Assembly (NCBI RefSeq): GCF_964340395.1
Contig: NC_135565.1
Coordinates: 9,784,742-9,848,741, forward strand
Origin: Glandiceps talaboti
Lineage: Eukaryota; Hemichordata; Enteropneusta; Spengelidae
Direction: 5' to 3'
Length of the DNA stretch: 64,000 nt
Shown here: piece by piece, positions 43,821-55,918 of the stretch
Layout: every line of letters starts with the position of its first letter
How positions within the stretch are numbered: position 1 is the stretch's first letter
Made by a program: the position numbers and the translations under genes
The notes under the pieces: model-generated
Told to the model about the DNA's origin: nothing
Database searches by the model: none
Seen by the model: the letters and a program-made list of their open reading frames with translations, nothing else

Positions 43821-44361
43821 TTCGGGGCAATCCTAGCACACAAAAATAAAAAAGATTTTTCAAAAAAGAAAAGAAAAAAAGAAGTGATTACTGACCAGTT
43901 CTACCATTACAAAATCATCAGGTGCTGAGGTTTGACTACTGTTTGATTTGTTAGATCCAGTTGATGTTGTTTGTTCCCCTGGTTGGTCCACTGAACCCTG
44001 TGATGATTAGTAAAAGGTCAAAGGTCACATAAATATGCCCTTGTTCATGTAAAATTGTGGTATGTAGACACCATGAGAAGCACATTCTATGATACATATA
44101 CATATACATCACACAATACAGTACAGCAGTTTTGAGTTTCAGTGTTTTGACCAAAAATCACCTATTCATTGGACCAGTTCAACGGTCAGTATTAAATGCA
44201 AACATTTTGTTATCCTACTAGTACTACTACATGTACTAGCTAACTAAAGAGACATCCCCATACACTACAGATGTAGTGGCTATTTTGTAAACTTTTGACA
44301 CCCACGCATGCACACAAACACACACACACACACACACAAGCACACACACACGCACACACCC

Positions 44362-44402
<41 letters not shown>

Positions 44403-44405
44403 CCA

Positions 44406-44438
<33 letters not shown>

Positions 44439-47400
44439 CACACACATGTACATCTACAGTGTCACTAATTCTTCCATTCTTCTGTGCTGAAATTACAAAA
44501 TGGCAACCATTACAAGTACAACTCATATCAACTAAGGAAATCAAGAAAAGAAGGCACTACTACTCACTCGTCTGACAGCTGCTAAAGTTTTATTTTTTGG
44601 AGATTCTGAATGACTATGGTCTTGTAATAAGGACATGAATGGAATGTCTGTAGAAAATATATCTCCCTGTAAAATAGACAAAAGTACATACACACATTAA
44701 TTTTGTAAATATATTATCTCAGTATTTCTAACTGTAAGTACATGACTTGTATCATAATAAAAATTGAGCTGCCCAAATAGTTATCAATATTTATTGCAAT
44801 AAAGGTGAGAAATAACTATGGGCAATAAATCTCAGCAATTGTTAAGGTAGAACTTTGAATGTTAATTGTCAGGTTTCTCCCTTGGACCTAACAGAACAGT
44901 TAGGGTTGGTACATGGTTCTCCCCAGCATTTTCAGAGTAGTAAAGTTTCAAGGGAAAACAAAAAGTACTTTAGACTGTATATGTATAAGAGAATTGAACT
45001 TCAAAATTCCAGACAGGTTTTATAGCCTTGTTACTGTGCTCATAGTAAATGTTGATGAGTATTAGACTCGTAGTAACAGGTTCACTCACCTCATCCGGTG
45101 GTGATTTCCCAGTGGCAACAAAGGCACCTCGTTTGTGACCTGAGCTAAAACTTCCAGATTCGGGAAGACTGTAATTAAGGATAGAGAAATATAACAATGT
45201 GTTATAATACATCACTTTCATATGGTCTTCAGTTATTGGCTTAGATTGTACCACATGATATGGACTCCATGTATTGAACCGTATTACTAGAAAAAGGACT
45301 TTCCCTATACGTGAGTGGAGATGATGGTAGTAATCATAATGCATTGTATAGGAACTAGACTACTTGTGTTGTTGCAATGTACCTTTGGTTCTTCCTCTGA
45401 AAACTGTTGTGTTACGGTACTAAATAATATTAAAGTGGCCATATGGATGAGAATTTGGTATTTATTTTGGATTTTTATTTGATAAAACAAATTCACTATG
45501 TTTTTATACTTGAAAAAATAATGCGAAAGAGCATATACATCGCAAAAAGATGGAAAAAGTGTAAAAAGTTTGTTATTGTACGTACAATAACAAACATTTT
45601 ATACATTGTTTAATGTTTTGCAGTTTATTGGGTTATGAACATAGACTTAGTATATGTTATTTCACATTATTTTGTCAAGTAGAAAAACATAGTGAAGCTG
45701 TTTTATCAAAAAAAAATCCAAAATAAATACCAAATTCTCATCCATATGGCCACTTTAAATATATAGTTCTTACCCTAGTTTATGTTTTTCTGTCTCTACA
45801 ACTGGTCTACCTCTAGTATAAGTTGTAACGTTGATAGGTGGTGTTGTGTGTTGGTGTGACTGACTATCTCTCTGTGGTGATTGCACATATCCACTACTAG
45901 ATGGAGAGGTGGAAAATGTTGTAGCACACGAATCTTGGGACTCTAGTACACACGTTGGAATATCTTCTCTTTCTGAAGATCTGGAAATAGGTAAAAAAAA
46001 AATCCCAGAAATGACAAAATGAAGTCTTCCATGAGTTCCGTGATAAATCTATAGTCTTTCCACTCGTTGTGTGGAATTTGACATTGCAAAGGTTTTGTGT
46101 GGGATTTGACAAGTCTTTGGTTGAATTTGATACAACTGCCGACATCAGACTGTGGACGAACATGTTACAAACATGGAAAGTAAACAAATTGCTCAGCATG
46201 TTGGAAGTACAGAGACTTGTATTACACACCATGGTTTCATAAGAACAGTTTTATGCCTGCTTTATGTGTACATGAAATGCCAGGGAACTAGACTTTGTGA
46301 ACTGAACTATTATTAAGTACATTGGCCATAAAACTGTTCTTATCAAATGATGTAATTTGATACAAGTTTCATCATGCTGTGCCAAGTGTTATTAATCAAA
46401 TTATCATTTGTTTACTTTCCCTGTTTGTAACAGATTCTGTTTGTCCACGGTCTGATGTCAGCAGTTGTAACAGATTATGTTTGTCCACAGTCTGATGTCA
46501 GCAGTTGTAACAGATTCTGTTTGTCCACGGTCTGATGTCAGCAGTTGTAACAGGTTCTGTTTGTCCACAGTCTGATGTCAGCAGTTGTAACAGGTTCTGT
46601 TTGTCCACAGTCTGGTGTCAACAGTTGCAACAGATTCTGTTTGTCCACGGTGTGATGTCAACAGTTGTAACAGATTCTGTTTGTCCACGGTCTGATGTCA
46701 GCAGTTGTAACAGGTTCTGTTTGTCCACAGTCTGGTGTCAACAGTTGTAACAGATTCTGTTTGTCCACGGTGTGATGTCAACAGTTGTAACAGATTCTGT
46801 TTGTCCACGGTCTGATGTCGGCAGTTGTAAGACTCATAATCTCACTAAGTTTGGCATACATGTATGTATAAACCAACGTTTTGACATACATGAGTTGCAG
46901 TAGAGTAGATGTTGATGAAAGAATATGAGGGTATTAAGAAATGACACCACAAAGTCGTGGCGTGAGTTACATGTAGATTCCTAATCTCACCAAGGTTTAA
47001 CATATATGGCAAGGTTTTGAAATACATGGGATGTAGTAAGTGAACCGTAAATGAAGAAAATAGAAAATAATGTCTTAGAAATGACACTGTACTGGCAACA
47101 AATTCTCTGCATGATATTTTCATACAGCAAATCTCACACAGTTTTTGTACAAAAGAGTATGAAATACATGGGTTGTTGTGGTAAATTTTGTTGACAAAAG
47201 AGAAATAAAGGAAGTGACATTATTAATGATGATGAAGACGATATTCATAATATATTGTACAACCTGATATGGTTGAAGTAGTCTTAGTCATAGTCTGAAA
47301 GGTCTCGTCATTGGTCCACTTATTACATACGCAGAAACAATGACTTGGTCTTTCAGGTTATATCTTAGTTACAGTTTCTTCGAAAAGGCAAGTGATAAAT

Positions 47401-50400
47401 GTAAGTTGTTCTCTCTCTCAGTTGCTCCCCTTGTCACATACATAGTCTACAGTAGTACCATGACTAAAAGTTGGAGTAACGCATCACAGGTGACATAGTG
47501 TTTTCTACATTTCTCGCTGTCTGTTGCTGAATCTGTCACATGTTAAAATCCTGTTTTTCTCAACTTGAAGTTGCTTGTGTGCACACGAATAACCCCCACC
47601 CCCACCCTCCATCTCCCTCCCCTGGTAGAAAGAAGATTAAGTCAAGTGATATATTTGTAATGCAATTGCATGACCACTGTCTGTTCCTTCGTTTATCAGC
47701 TACATATATTTCAGAAGTAAGTGTGAGGAGTAGGGGAAGAGGGAGGGGGGATTGTTTTTACGAAGAACTGATGAATTGATCTCCTCAACAACCCAGAAGA
47801 AGCTGAAAGAAACGCAGTGATTGGGAAGTCAACGTGCCCCGCGCCATAGTCGCATTTAATTGAAAACGTTTCAAACGTGACATGAAAATAACAAATTTTC
47901 GATTACTGAGATAGGAGCTTCAAACCTCTTGAAACACACACACACACAATGCTGTGGACAACTGTGAGTGTGAGAACAAAATATAAATTCTAATTTTGTT
48001 TATTTCCCATAATGCCTTGGCCCAGTGTACATACCTCTTCAGAGCCAGATCTTTCAATGTTTAAAACCCAATTTTAGAGAGGTTGCATGCTACACGAGTG
48101 ATGATAACGACGTTTCTGGGTTCCTCACCATAAAAAAAAACGCAGCTATGATAAAATTGACCTCACTTTCATCAAACGCACAGACACAAAACACAGAATG
48201 TAGAGTACAATAGATCCTTTATTGGTTATATACTAAGTACATAATTAGATGTTATTCCCCAACAGTTGTCTTCATTCAGGAAAATATGAGTGACCTAAGG
48301 GGCCTTAGTCACTGTGAGTTGCTAGATGAGTAGTGACAACCCTTAGGTCATGAGCATTTTCTGGCTGAATGAAGAAAAAAATTGGGGGAAAGTAATGGCA
48401 ATTTGGAGCATTTTGACTAATATTTGAACACAGCAGAACCGATGACATAGACACGCGTTGTGTTGTGACATAGATGCGTGTTGTCTTGACGTAGAATGAC
48501 CAGAGTATACATTCCATATTTTTAGATGAACCTGGCTTGTGCATGGTATAATATAATAAGTGTAACTGTACACAGTACATTCCCTAGCTTGTACTTTGGG
48601 TACGATGGCTCTGACTGCATCCAGAGCTTTTCTTTGTTGTTATTTCCTTAAATGTGAGGAAAGTCATGCAATTCTCTGGCTTGGGAAGGCAATCCCTTTA
48701 ATTAGACTGGACTGCTTGGGTGGCAGTCAAGCAAGCAAACACCTTAATAACTGACCTTCCCACCACAACCAACCACGAAATAGTGTGACGGGGACCTGAT
48801 TACATGGAAGTACAAGCTAGGAGTGTCAGATATCCACCCCCTTAGTAATAGATAGAGGATTTAAAGATATAATGATTAATTCAAACTTATCTACCCACCC
48901 TGAGCTAAGGTATTGGCAAGGCCTAGCAGACAGTACTTTAGGATTGGTTTCAACAAAATGGTCATCCTTAACTGCCATAGGTACAGCACTACTGGGTGGC
49001 CTAGGAATTCGGCACAGTGGAAACGCATGTTAGAGAATAATTAGAGTAGTAAACACACACCAAAACACTCAGAAATACTCCAGATATTAACATTTCACCC
49101 AACTTTTCCCCTGTTTATACACCATATTCTGGTTACTGACTTAAGCGTTAATTTTAAAATTGACAAAAAAGGGGAGGGGTTCAAATATTCATCATGGATG
49201 CCACTGGCATGTCAGTACAAGGTAATATCTACAAAGTGTATACGAAATAACTTCACATTTCCTATATACACAAACGACTGACTGACTCGCATTTCTGATC
49301 AAAAATTTGAATAGCGCCCCCAGTGGCCAAACTATATTATCTTTTTATATCAACCAGAATATAGCATATTGGTATGACCAATTTCTTGCTACCCACGACA
49401 GAATTTCACCAACTAAAGGTGAGTCTTAATTATTTTGAATTTTCCACTTTTGGTTTGACAAGAAGCAAATCAAAATATTTACAAGATGTGTCAATTTGAT
49501 AACTTTCTTAGTTTGATGACTTAAATATGGTACATTACAGATATAGTATAATTTTTGTAGTGTTATTTAGAGTATGAGAAAAGTGGAAACAGATAATGCT
49601 TTAAAGACAGAGTTTGAGTTTTGACTGTGTTACAGAAACTACAAAGAGTCATCCTATCATAGAAAGCTCAAAAATCTCTTTCTGACTTCCATATCAGCCG
49701 AATGTTGACAATGACTGATCTAGCCCGGTATTGCCCCGAAGGGTTGGTGCAAGCATTAAGGTACCCTCAAGGACGAATTTCACTGACAGGCAATCTCTCT
49801 AAATGTTGCCATATGGAAGCTTGTTCATTGTCCTTTTGAAATAATGAAAGAAATCTGGTGGTCCACCATCTTGTTTTTAAGGAAATCGACCATCTTTTAT
49901 TTTCACACAGAATTAACAATATTCGGCGGCCATATTGGATGGTGGCCATATTGGATGGCAGCCATATTGGATTCTAAAATGGTATAATTTTGATAACATT
50001 TTGACCTCTATGTTAAAAATTTGTATGGTGACCCTTGATATTTTTTCTTGATTTCAACTGAGAATGGGATGCTGATCTGATGCTAGCACCAAGCTAGTGT
50101 AATGCTAGTCCAGTTGAAAAGAAATTCTTGAGCTCTCTGATCATATGTGGTATATAATGAGAAAAGTTGATTTCATATTACTCAAGATTTATTGCCTTAG
50201 TACTATTCTAAGATAAAGAGTGACAATGGGTAGCAAGAACTTGTTTCCTTTGATGGATCATTCCATTAGACAGGGGAAATAGGGGTGGAAAGATTAGTGA
50301 AGACTACCTACAGTTATGTATATGTGTGAAGCACTTATATATATGAAGCATGCCATGCATGAAGTACAACATAGCAAAATAGATTATCATATCTGATGGA

Positions 50401-53400
50401 TATGATGAAGATAGGGTGGTAATGAGGGGGATACTAGATTGAAATGACAGAGACTGGTTACTGACACTACTATGAGGTATGTATACAGCAACACTAATAT
50501 GAAGTATGTATTTAACCAACATAATCAAGAGCACAGAGCACAACATGCAAACAATATCATATCATTATTAGTGGCTACTAGTACTACTGAACTAGTTGGT
50601 AAGTACATTCATGTAAATGTGGAAGTCAATTATGGCTGCACAGCCTGTTAAGTATTGGTAATTATGTCATATTATGGCAAGCAGCATGTGACATGTGCGC
50701 AATACTTTATTTGACATGAAACCATAGCAACAACTAATTAATACAACTTGGAGGCATACACAGAACAAATCATCATGTAGCCCCTTATACTCATAGTAAA
50801 GGGGGTAGTGCCTCCTGTTTGACCAATGTTTTCAAAAACTTGTATAGTTTTAACCCTTAGAATGCCAATGTCTTTGCAATGATAGCACAGCCCTTGGAAG
50901 TGACAGCTCTGTTGTGTTATTATACAGTACATTCTTTTTCCAAACACACAAGTATTAACATTGTAATTTTGCCCATTTCCTGCCAATATTTGAAGTATTT
51001 TACAATAATTAGTTTAACGTGTAAACAAGCCAAAAAAAAAAATTGATCAATTTTCCTTTCAAAACTGGAATGACTTTTTCCATGACCTTTAAGAGTAGAT
51101 GGAAAATGACAGGACCTAGGGGGTCAATCAGCCATATAGGACAATGCATACTAATAGTTACTACACCTAGGGGGCCACGCATAGCCACATTACATGGCAT
51201 TCTAAGGGTTAGAATACAGAAGAAACATAAAACAATGTAAAACATACAAATGCAGCAACAAGTACTCTCTACTCTCTAAACAAGAAACTACATTTCTACA
51301 CTATACATGTTATTTCTAACTTTTGAAAAACAAACACAACACAGACACCTCACTTTTGGAACATTGTATATGTTTTGCAAACAATGTGACAAAACATATC
51401 ATTTCATAGGTATCTGGCTGAATCAGTAACTGTGCGTACTTACCTATCTGGAATAGCTAATTTTGTTCTATAAGCTGCAGTGAGAGTAATTGTTCCTATA
51501 GGGGTAATCACAGACCCCACTCGTATATTTTCAAAGCCTGAAATAAAAAACAAACAAAAAAAATCAGTTCTACTCAAGCCTTCAAAAAAAAAAATTCTTG
51601 CTCAGGGAGGGGAACAACCCCTCCCTGGAACCCTCCCCCAGCAAGCTGGCTGACTATCCTTATCATTTGCCCTGCTATTCCAAAATATTTTGAACATCCT
51701 GTATTCTAGAGTACTAGAAAGTTTAGTCTAGATGCTATCTATGGCTTCAAATCTCTCTTCAACCCATTTAGCTCAATGAGAGTTCATGAATCATAATTTG
51801 TTCATGCAAATGAGTACACTCGCAACTGTTAGAATGATGTAGACAACGTAGAAATCGTGCCCATATCAGGACATGTCACTGCCCCCAATAAACACTAACT
51901 TTTCATCGAGTAAAATTCTGTGATTGAATCATGAATGACAAAGAAATGATATTAATCGCTGTTTGGGTGACTTCATTTGAATTTGAAATTTCACCTGAGG
52001 ACCTCATTGCACCAGACGTGAGATGAGATTCAAATCCACGGATAGCCTCTGGACTATAGAAATTTAACCGATACATACAACACAGTCAGATAAACTGAGA
52101 GATTTTGACGACAGTCTGTGAGTCTTGTTAGTGGTCACTTGCTTTAAGTTCAACTCTGGCTTGTCTTTTATATAATGTTATTTCAATGTCATCTTATGTT
52201 TTAAGTTCAGCTCTGGCGTGTATCTTAGAGATTTTGACTACAATCTATGAGTCTTGTGAGTAGTCACCTGTTTCAGGTTTTCAGTTCAACTCTGGCTTGT
52301 ACATGTAAAGCTGAGAGATTTTGAGACAGTCTGCGAGTCTTGTTATATAGTAGTCACTTCCTTTCAGTTTAACTCTGGCTTGATTTGTATAATGTTATTT
52401 CAATGTTATCTTAGACTAATGTTTCATGTTCCTTTTCTAAATGTTTATTGTGTGATCACAGTGGAAACATGCTTTACATTTTAAGCTAACACCACCATAT
52501 ATATTCTGTAGTAATAATATCTTCAGACTTACCTTCTCCTAATGCTGATATCAAGTCGACACCACCATAATACATTCTGTAGTAGATACCAAAATCTTGG
52601 CCTTGTTTCCTAGACAACCTATATGCTGGTGTAACTCTACATACACATATTAATGACTTTAGTAACAGTGCCATTTTATTGTAAACTGCATAGTGAACTT
52701 TGGCTTGGGAATCACTACGTTCATTAATACCTAAACACCAGGTTTCTAATATCATACCATCCCCCTGTAAAATAAAGAATATAGATTTAGAAATAGATAT
52801 AGAGATTTCAATATATGATTAATTTTATTTAGCCAAATACAAACTTGTGTAACTCAGCTGTATGGTTACCTGTGTACGGTACATAATCTGTGAGCTACGC
52901 CATGATGAGGCGCCTCACATCGGTCGACATAACTTATCTTAGTTCTTACAGTCTATGCAGTACCCTACATGTACATACAGGAACAAACCAGTGTACTAAG
53001 GAATAATTGAAATTGAAATTTATTCCACCAGAAAAGAAAAAATATATACACAAACTTTGAAAGCAATGGGTAGAACATTTCTGGTGAGGGCCATGGAAAT
53101 AGTTCGTAGGAACTAATCAATGTATTATTATTCAGTTTAGTTAAACTGAAGATTCCCTGTACGTACAGACCTGGTTAATCCCCTTCCTTCCAACTATGGT
53201 ACTTGTTCAAAGTAATACCCACTTGGGAGAAAGATGATTAAGCCTTAAGATTAATAATGTGACTCAGCCAGCACTATTCAAACACACTACAAAGAACTAC
53301 ATACATCTGTCATCATACCCATTTCTCACTGTTTGAATATACAATGTACCTCAATATTTATGACTTAACAACTGGAAAGCCTATATTTTTTTTCTTGCCT

Positions 53401-55918
53401 TAACTTGGCTTGGAGTTTATTTTTGTATGACCCCCCAGAATGAATGGAGAGAATTACTTGAAGTTGGGCTGGGGTTTTAAAAACCATACATATCTGTGCA
53501 ATATTTGTGTACTTACTTCTGACGTTTTCAGTGATATTTCAACACATAATGAATTACCAATTGATGGTAATTGGTTTGATATGTGCTTCTTTGCTTCTGA
53601 TAGTACTTCTGGATTATCTTTGATTGCAAGATTGAACTGGAGAAAAACAAACATTTCCTTTTTTAACATCTACCGACACAGCCAAATAATTGTTAACTAT
53701 TAGTATAATTCACAAAAAATATTCTGTCATATCAGTTACATGATGTTTTTCTAAAACTCTGTTAACAAGTCAGTTGAAGAAAACTAGGTACCACTCTTTC
53801 TACCGTAACAAACTACAGTATATTTGTATTATGGTGAACCCTAAGGGCCTTTTCATTTCCCTGTTTCTCATGACCCAACTAACCCTGTATTTCTTTATTC
53901 AACAAAATTATTTTAAAAAATTGTCACCTTCTATGGTTCATCCATACCCAAAAGAATACAATGTCACTGATAGGAAGACGACAATACAAAAATTGTGTAT
54001 TTGATTGAAATTTTTCAGTTAATACTGAAATATGGGCCTCTTGTAGAATGAATAGTCCATAGCTCCCTTCTGACTATAATTGTCATTTTTATAGCATCCA
54101 AAGTATAAAAGTAGAAAAGTTAAGAATTAAGAAGCATCATAAGCATGCACATACTTTCCAACCTATTATTTTAAGTGATACGAGAAATATAAAATAACAA
54201 GTGATTTTCTTAGATTTAACTTACCCAATCAGAACCTGTTGACTGTGGTTTTGATTTGGTGTTGATTTTATCACCTAGTCTTGATTGCACTATAACTTGA
54301 ATTGACTGGAACAGAGAAATCAAAATATGCATTATTGTACAGTTACTCACACCCAGGGGATGACTGAGAGTCACTGGCTTTATGTACAGTTACTCACACC
54401 CAGGGGATGACTGAGAGTCACTGGCTTTATGTACAGTTACTCACACCCAGGGGATGACTGAGAGTCACTGGCTTTATGTACAGTTACTCACACCCAGTGG
54501 ATGACTTTATATATGTGTATGTGTAACATACTAACATTGTAACAACTAAGTTACTTGGTGGCTTCACCATCAAGAATGCTCAGATGCACTTTAGTGCTCA
54601 TTCAAAAAAAATGCATGATATTGAAAACTGTCAATCACAGGATTTTGAGTTGTAATTGAAGTATGTATATATGTGATTATATACTTTTCATGAATAATAA
54701 TAATAATGATATTATAAACATTTACAATACAGCTTCATATATGTCATAATCAGTGTGCCCTTTAAGCCAATTTAACGTGTCACTGACACACACAATTTCA
54801 AGTGACACACCAAAAATTGGTGTTTACTTATCTCTTACTATGTGGTGACTCACAAAAAATCCCAGGGTGTTTTTCATTTTGACTCACAACAACAAAATTT
54901 AGCTATCATTAGAGGGCATGCTGGTCATAATGTACATGTACATGTACATACATTATGCTATTTTTGTTTCTTAACTGTTGGTGGAAGATGAAAATTGTGT
55001 TCCTTATTAAAATACATGTATTCTAGCTAATACATTTATGAAGCAAATTTAGGAGTTCATATTATAATTACAAACACTTTGTACCTAGATAAATCCTAAT
55101 ACTTCACATATGTTTGTACATACAAAATGTAGTTATATATCACGACCTTCGAGAACAAACAGTGCACTGTATGCTCAAAATACTATTTTAGAATCAAAGA
55201 GAGTGAAAATATTTTAATTACAGCATCATTATCTAATTGTATGATTTTTATTTTGGAAAAGATTTTTGATGGATTGTTTTTAAGTATGTATTGTAATGAA
55301 TCTTTTTGTGTTTTGTGCAATTTTTTAATGTATGAGCTGGTTCTGGAAATAAATCATCATTATATTATCATATAAATTGAGCATTGGCAACATCTGTTAG
55401 TATTCCATACATCATTATTTCTGAAACTACATGTACATCTGTTATGTCGCAACGTTATGCAATAACACTAGGTTACTTCACTACTATTGTTTATCCCCTG
55501 GCTCAGCTTCCCTGGGTCGACACTCACTTTCGAAACTAACTTATAAGTGGGAATTGACATCAAAATTCATATGAAGAGGTCACGTGAATTAAATCCTGAT
55601 TCAAAACCGTGTCATTCAGTCATTTCGTAGAGTACTGTTCAATGATTCAATATAGATCGGTCAGTGACCTTGGGGAATCATCTGTTGTTGCCAATATTGT
55701 AATGTGTTTTTCTATGATGCAAACAGCAGACCCTCACAGGAAGTACGGGCAAAATGTTATTCTTCATGTCAAACGATGGACAGAAAATATCTCTGACGAG
55801 GGTAACCTCGATGGAAATTTTGATAGAAAATCTTCGAACCTACCTTCAAAGTAAGAAATTTTGTAAATTTGTCTAAGTCCTTCTTGTCTTGTGCTGTAAT
55901 TTTGGCTTCCGCTGCCAT
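42220..55918 (-). CDS. ATG13: Autophagy-related protein 13 (ATG13), complete
   Basis: Minus-strand coding exons: 55918-55844, 54305-54225, 53636-53517, 52764-52533, 51537-51444, 45980-45774, 45168-45090, 44666-44568, 43997-43896, 43344-43219, 42321-42220. All have GT-AG borders and matching phases and give 438 residues. ATG13 is the HORMA-domain adaptor of the ULK1-FIP200-ATG101 kinase complex that starts autophagosome formation. The HORMA domain spans about residues 1-200, with diagnostic blocks [37 protein letters not shown] and [14 protein letters not shown] Ser/Thr-rich disordered region follows (FSTSPSS near 222-228). A DDFVMV motif (356-361) is the LC3-interacting region, followed by KPAF and LGAFYRECQ. 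The C-terminal helix reads FDDFVKSLQ and is followed by eight extra residues (DDCSDSSS). The start sits in a good Kozak context. It is shorter than the vertebrate protein; an extra phase-2 exon in the 5.5-kb intron 5 could have been missed. Confidence 0.95.
43658..43820. repeat. Two (TA)n arrays around a short unique spacer
   Basis: GAGTTATATATA begins both arrays (about 43660-43693 and 43769-43818). The 75-bp spacer contains CTCTGCCACTGCGG. ATG13 intron. Confidence 0.9.
44309..44447. repeat. (CA)n microsatellite
   Basis: About 140 bp of CA dinucleotides with AAGCAC, ACGCAC and CCCAAC interruptions, 120 bp from the 44568 end of an ATG13 exon. Confidence 0.95.
45431..45757. mobile_element. 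Foldback MITE abutting an ATG13 splice donor
   Basis: TIRs of about 115 bp, nearly perfect, start TAAAGTGGCCATATGGATGA and end with its complement. The centre holds a perfect 28-bp palindrome (45568-45595) around TTGTACGTACAA. AATAT flanks both ends (45426-45430 and 45758-45762), a possible 5-bp target duplication. The right end is 15 bp from the donor (45773-45772) of the ATG13 exon 45980-45774. Confidence 0.85.
46131..46830. mobile_element. Foldback element whose right arm is amplified into a 40-bp minisatellite
   Basis: The left arm at 46131-46190 (ACAACTGCCGACATCAGACT, ACAAACATGGAAAGTAAAC) is the inverted complement of the right arm at 46405-46470 (GTTTACTTTCCCTGTTTG, GGTCTGATGTCAGCAGTTGT). 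The outer 40 bp of the right arm is then repeated in tandem about 10 times to 46830. ATG13 intron 5. Confidence 0.82.
46831..47165. repeat. Degenerate triplication of about 140 bp
   Basis: Three blocks start AATCTCAC and share TTTTGAMATACATG and GTTG/GTAG words near 46840, 46985 and 47130. Intronic in ATG13. Confidence 0.5.
47166..48239. other. ATG13 intron 5, no gene seen
   Basis: No splice-consistent exon, RNA gene or clear repeat beyond short C-rich and (CA)n runs near 47590 and 47936. A plus-strand frame at 47540-47779 is low-complexity. Confidence 0.35.
48240..48560. mobile_element. Foldback family F copy
   Basis: The core (GACCTAAGGGGCC, GTGACAACCCTTAGGTCATG) is intact and supplies the empty site used to read the CTTAGG duplication at 30175. 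The right arm has two GACATAGAYRCGYGTTGT repeats and ends CTGGCTTGTGCATGGTATAA. Confidence 0.75.
48561..49739. other. ATG13 intron 5, no gene seen
   Basis: Unique-looking sequence without coding signal. No tRNA, snRNA or snoRNA boxes were convincing. Confidence 0.35.
49740..50130. repeat. Dispersed repeat G, copy 2
   Basis: Related to 24110-24420. It has three close copies of GCCATATTGGAT instead of two, plus GGTGGTCCACCATCTTG, a short palindrome. Confidence 0.7.
50854..51208. mobile_element. piggyBac-like MITE (355 bp)
   Basis: TIRs CCCTTAGAATGCCA and TGGCATTCTAAGGG are exact. They are flanked by TTAA (50850-50853) at the left and TTAG (51209-51212) at the right, consistent with one decayed TTAA duplication. 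The CCC start and TTAA target are piggyBac hallmarks. ATG13 intron 5. Confidence 0.7.
52095..52425. repeat. Tandem repeat of about 118 bp, 3 copies
   Basis: Each unit has GAGATTTTGA, ACAGTCTGYGAGTCTTGTTA, GTCACTTSCTTT, AACTCTGGCTTG and ATAATGTTATTTCAATGT. ATG13 intron 4. Confidence 0.8.
54337..54500. repeat. 47-bp tandem repeat, 3.5 copies
   Basis: Units begin GTACAGTTACTCACACCCAG at 54337, 54384 and 54431, almost identical. It sits 32 bp upstream (minus sense) of the ATG13 exon 54305-54225, next to its acceptor. Confidence 0.93.
54751..54923. mobile_element. hAT-type MITE, copy 3, perfect 8-bp target duplication
   Basis: TIRs CAGTGTGCCCTTTAAGCC and TTAGAGGGCATGCTG. It is in the opposite orientation to the other two copies. 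GTCATAAT flanks both sides exactly (54743-54750 and 54924-54931). ATG13 intron 1. Confidence 0.88.
55579..55587. promoter_or_regulatory. CLEAR/E-box-like motif GTCACGTGA
   Basis: Matches 9 of 10 bases of the TFEB CLEAR consensus GTCACGTGAC. It lies in ATG13 intron 1, about 330 bp downstream of the ATG13 start. TFEB-family factors control lysosome and autophagy genes in animals; activity of this site is inference. Confidence 0.4.

Noticed and set aside
45981-51443. A missing ATG13 exon in intron 5
   Set aside because: Vertebrate ATG13 has extra residues between the HORMA end and the FSTSP block. I read the minus strand for a phase-2 exon with similar residues and found none, and the direct junction is in frame. 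It cannot be excluded without transcripts.
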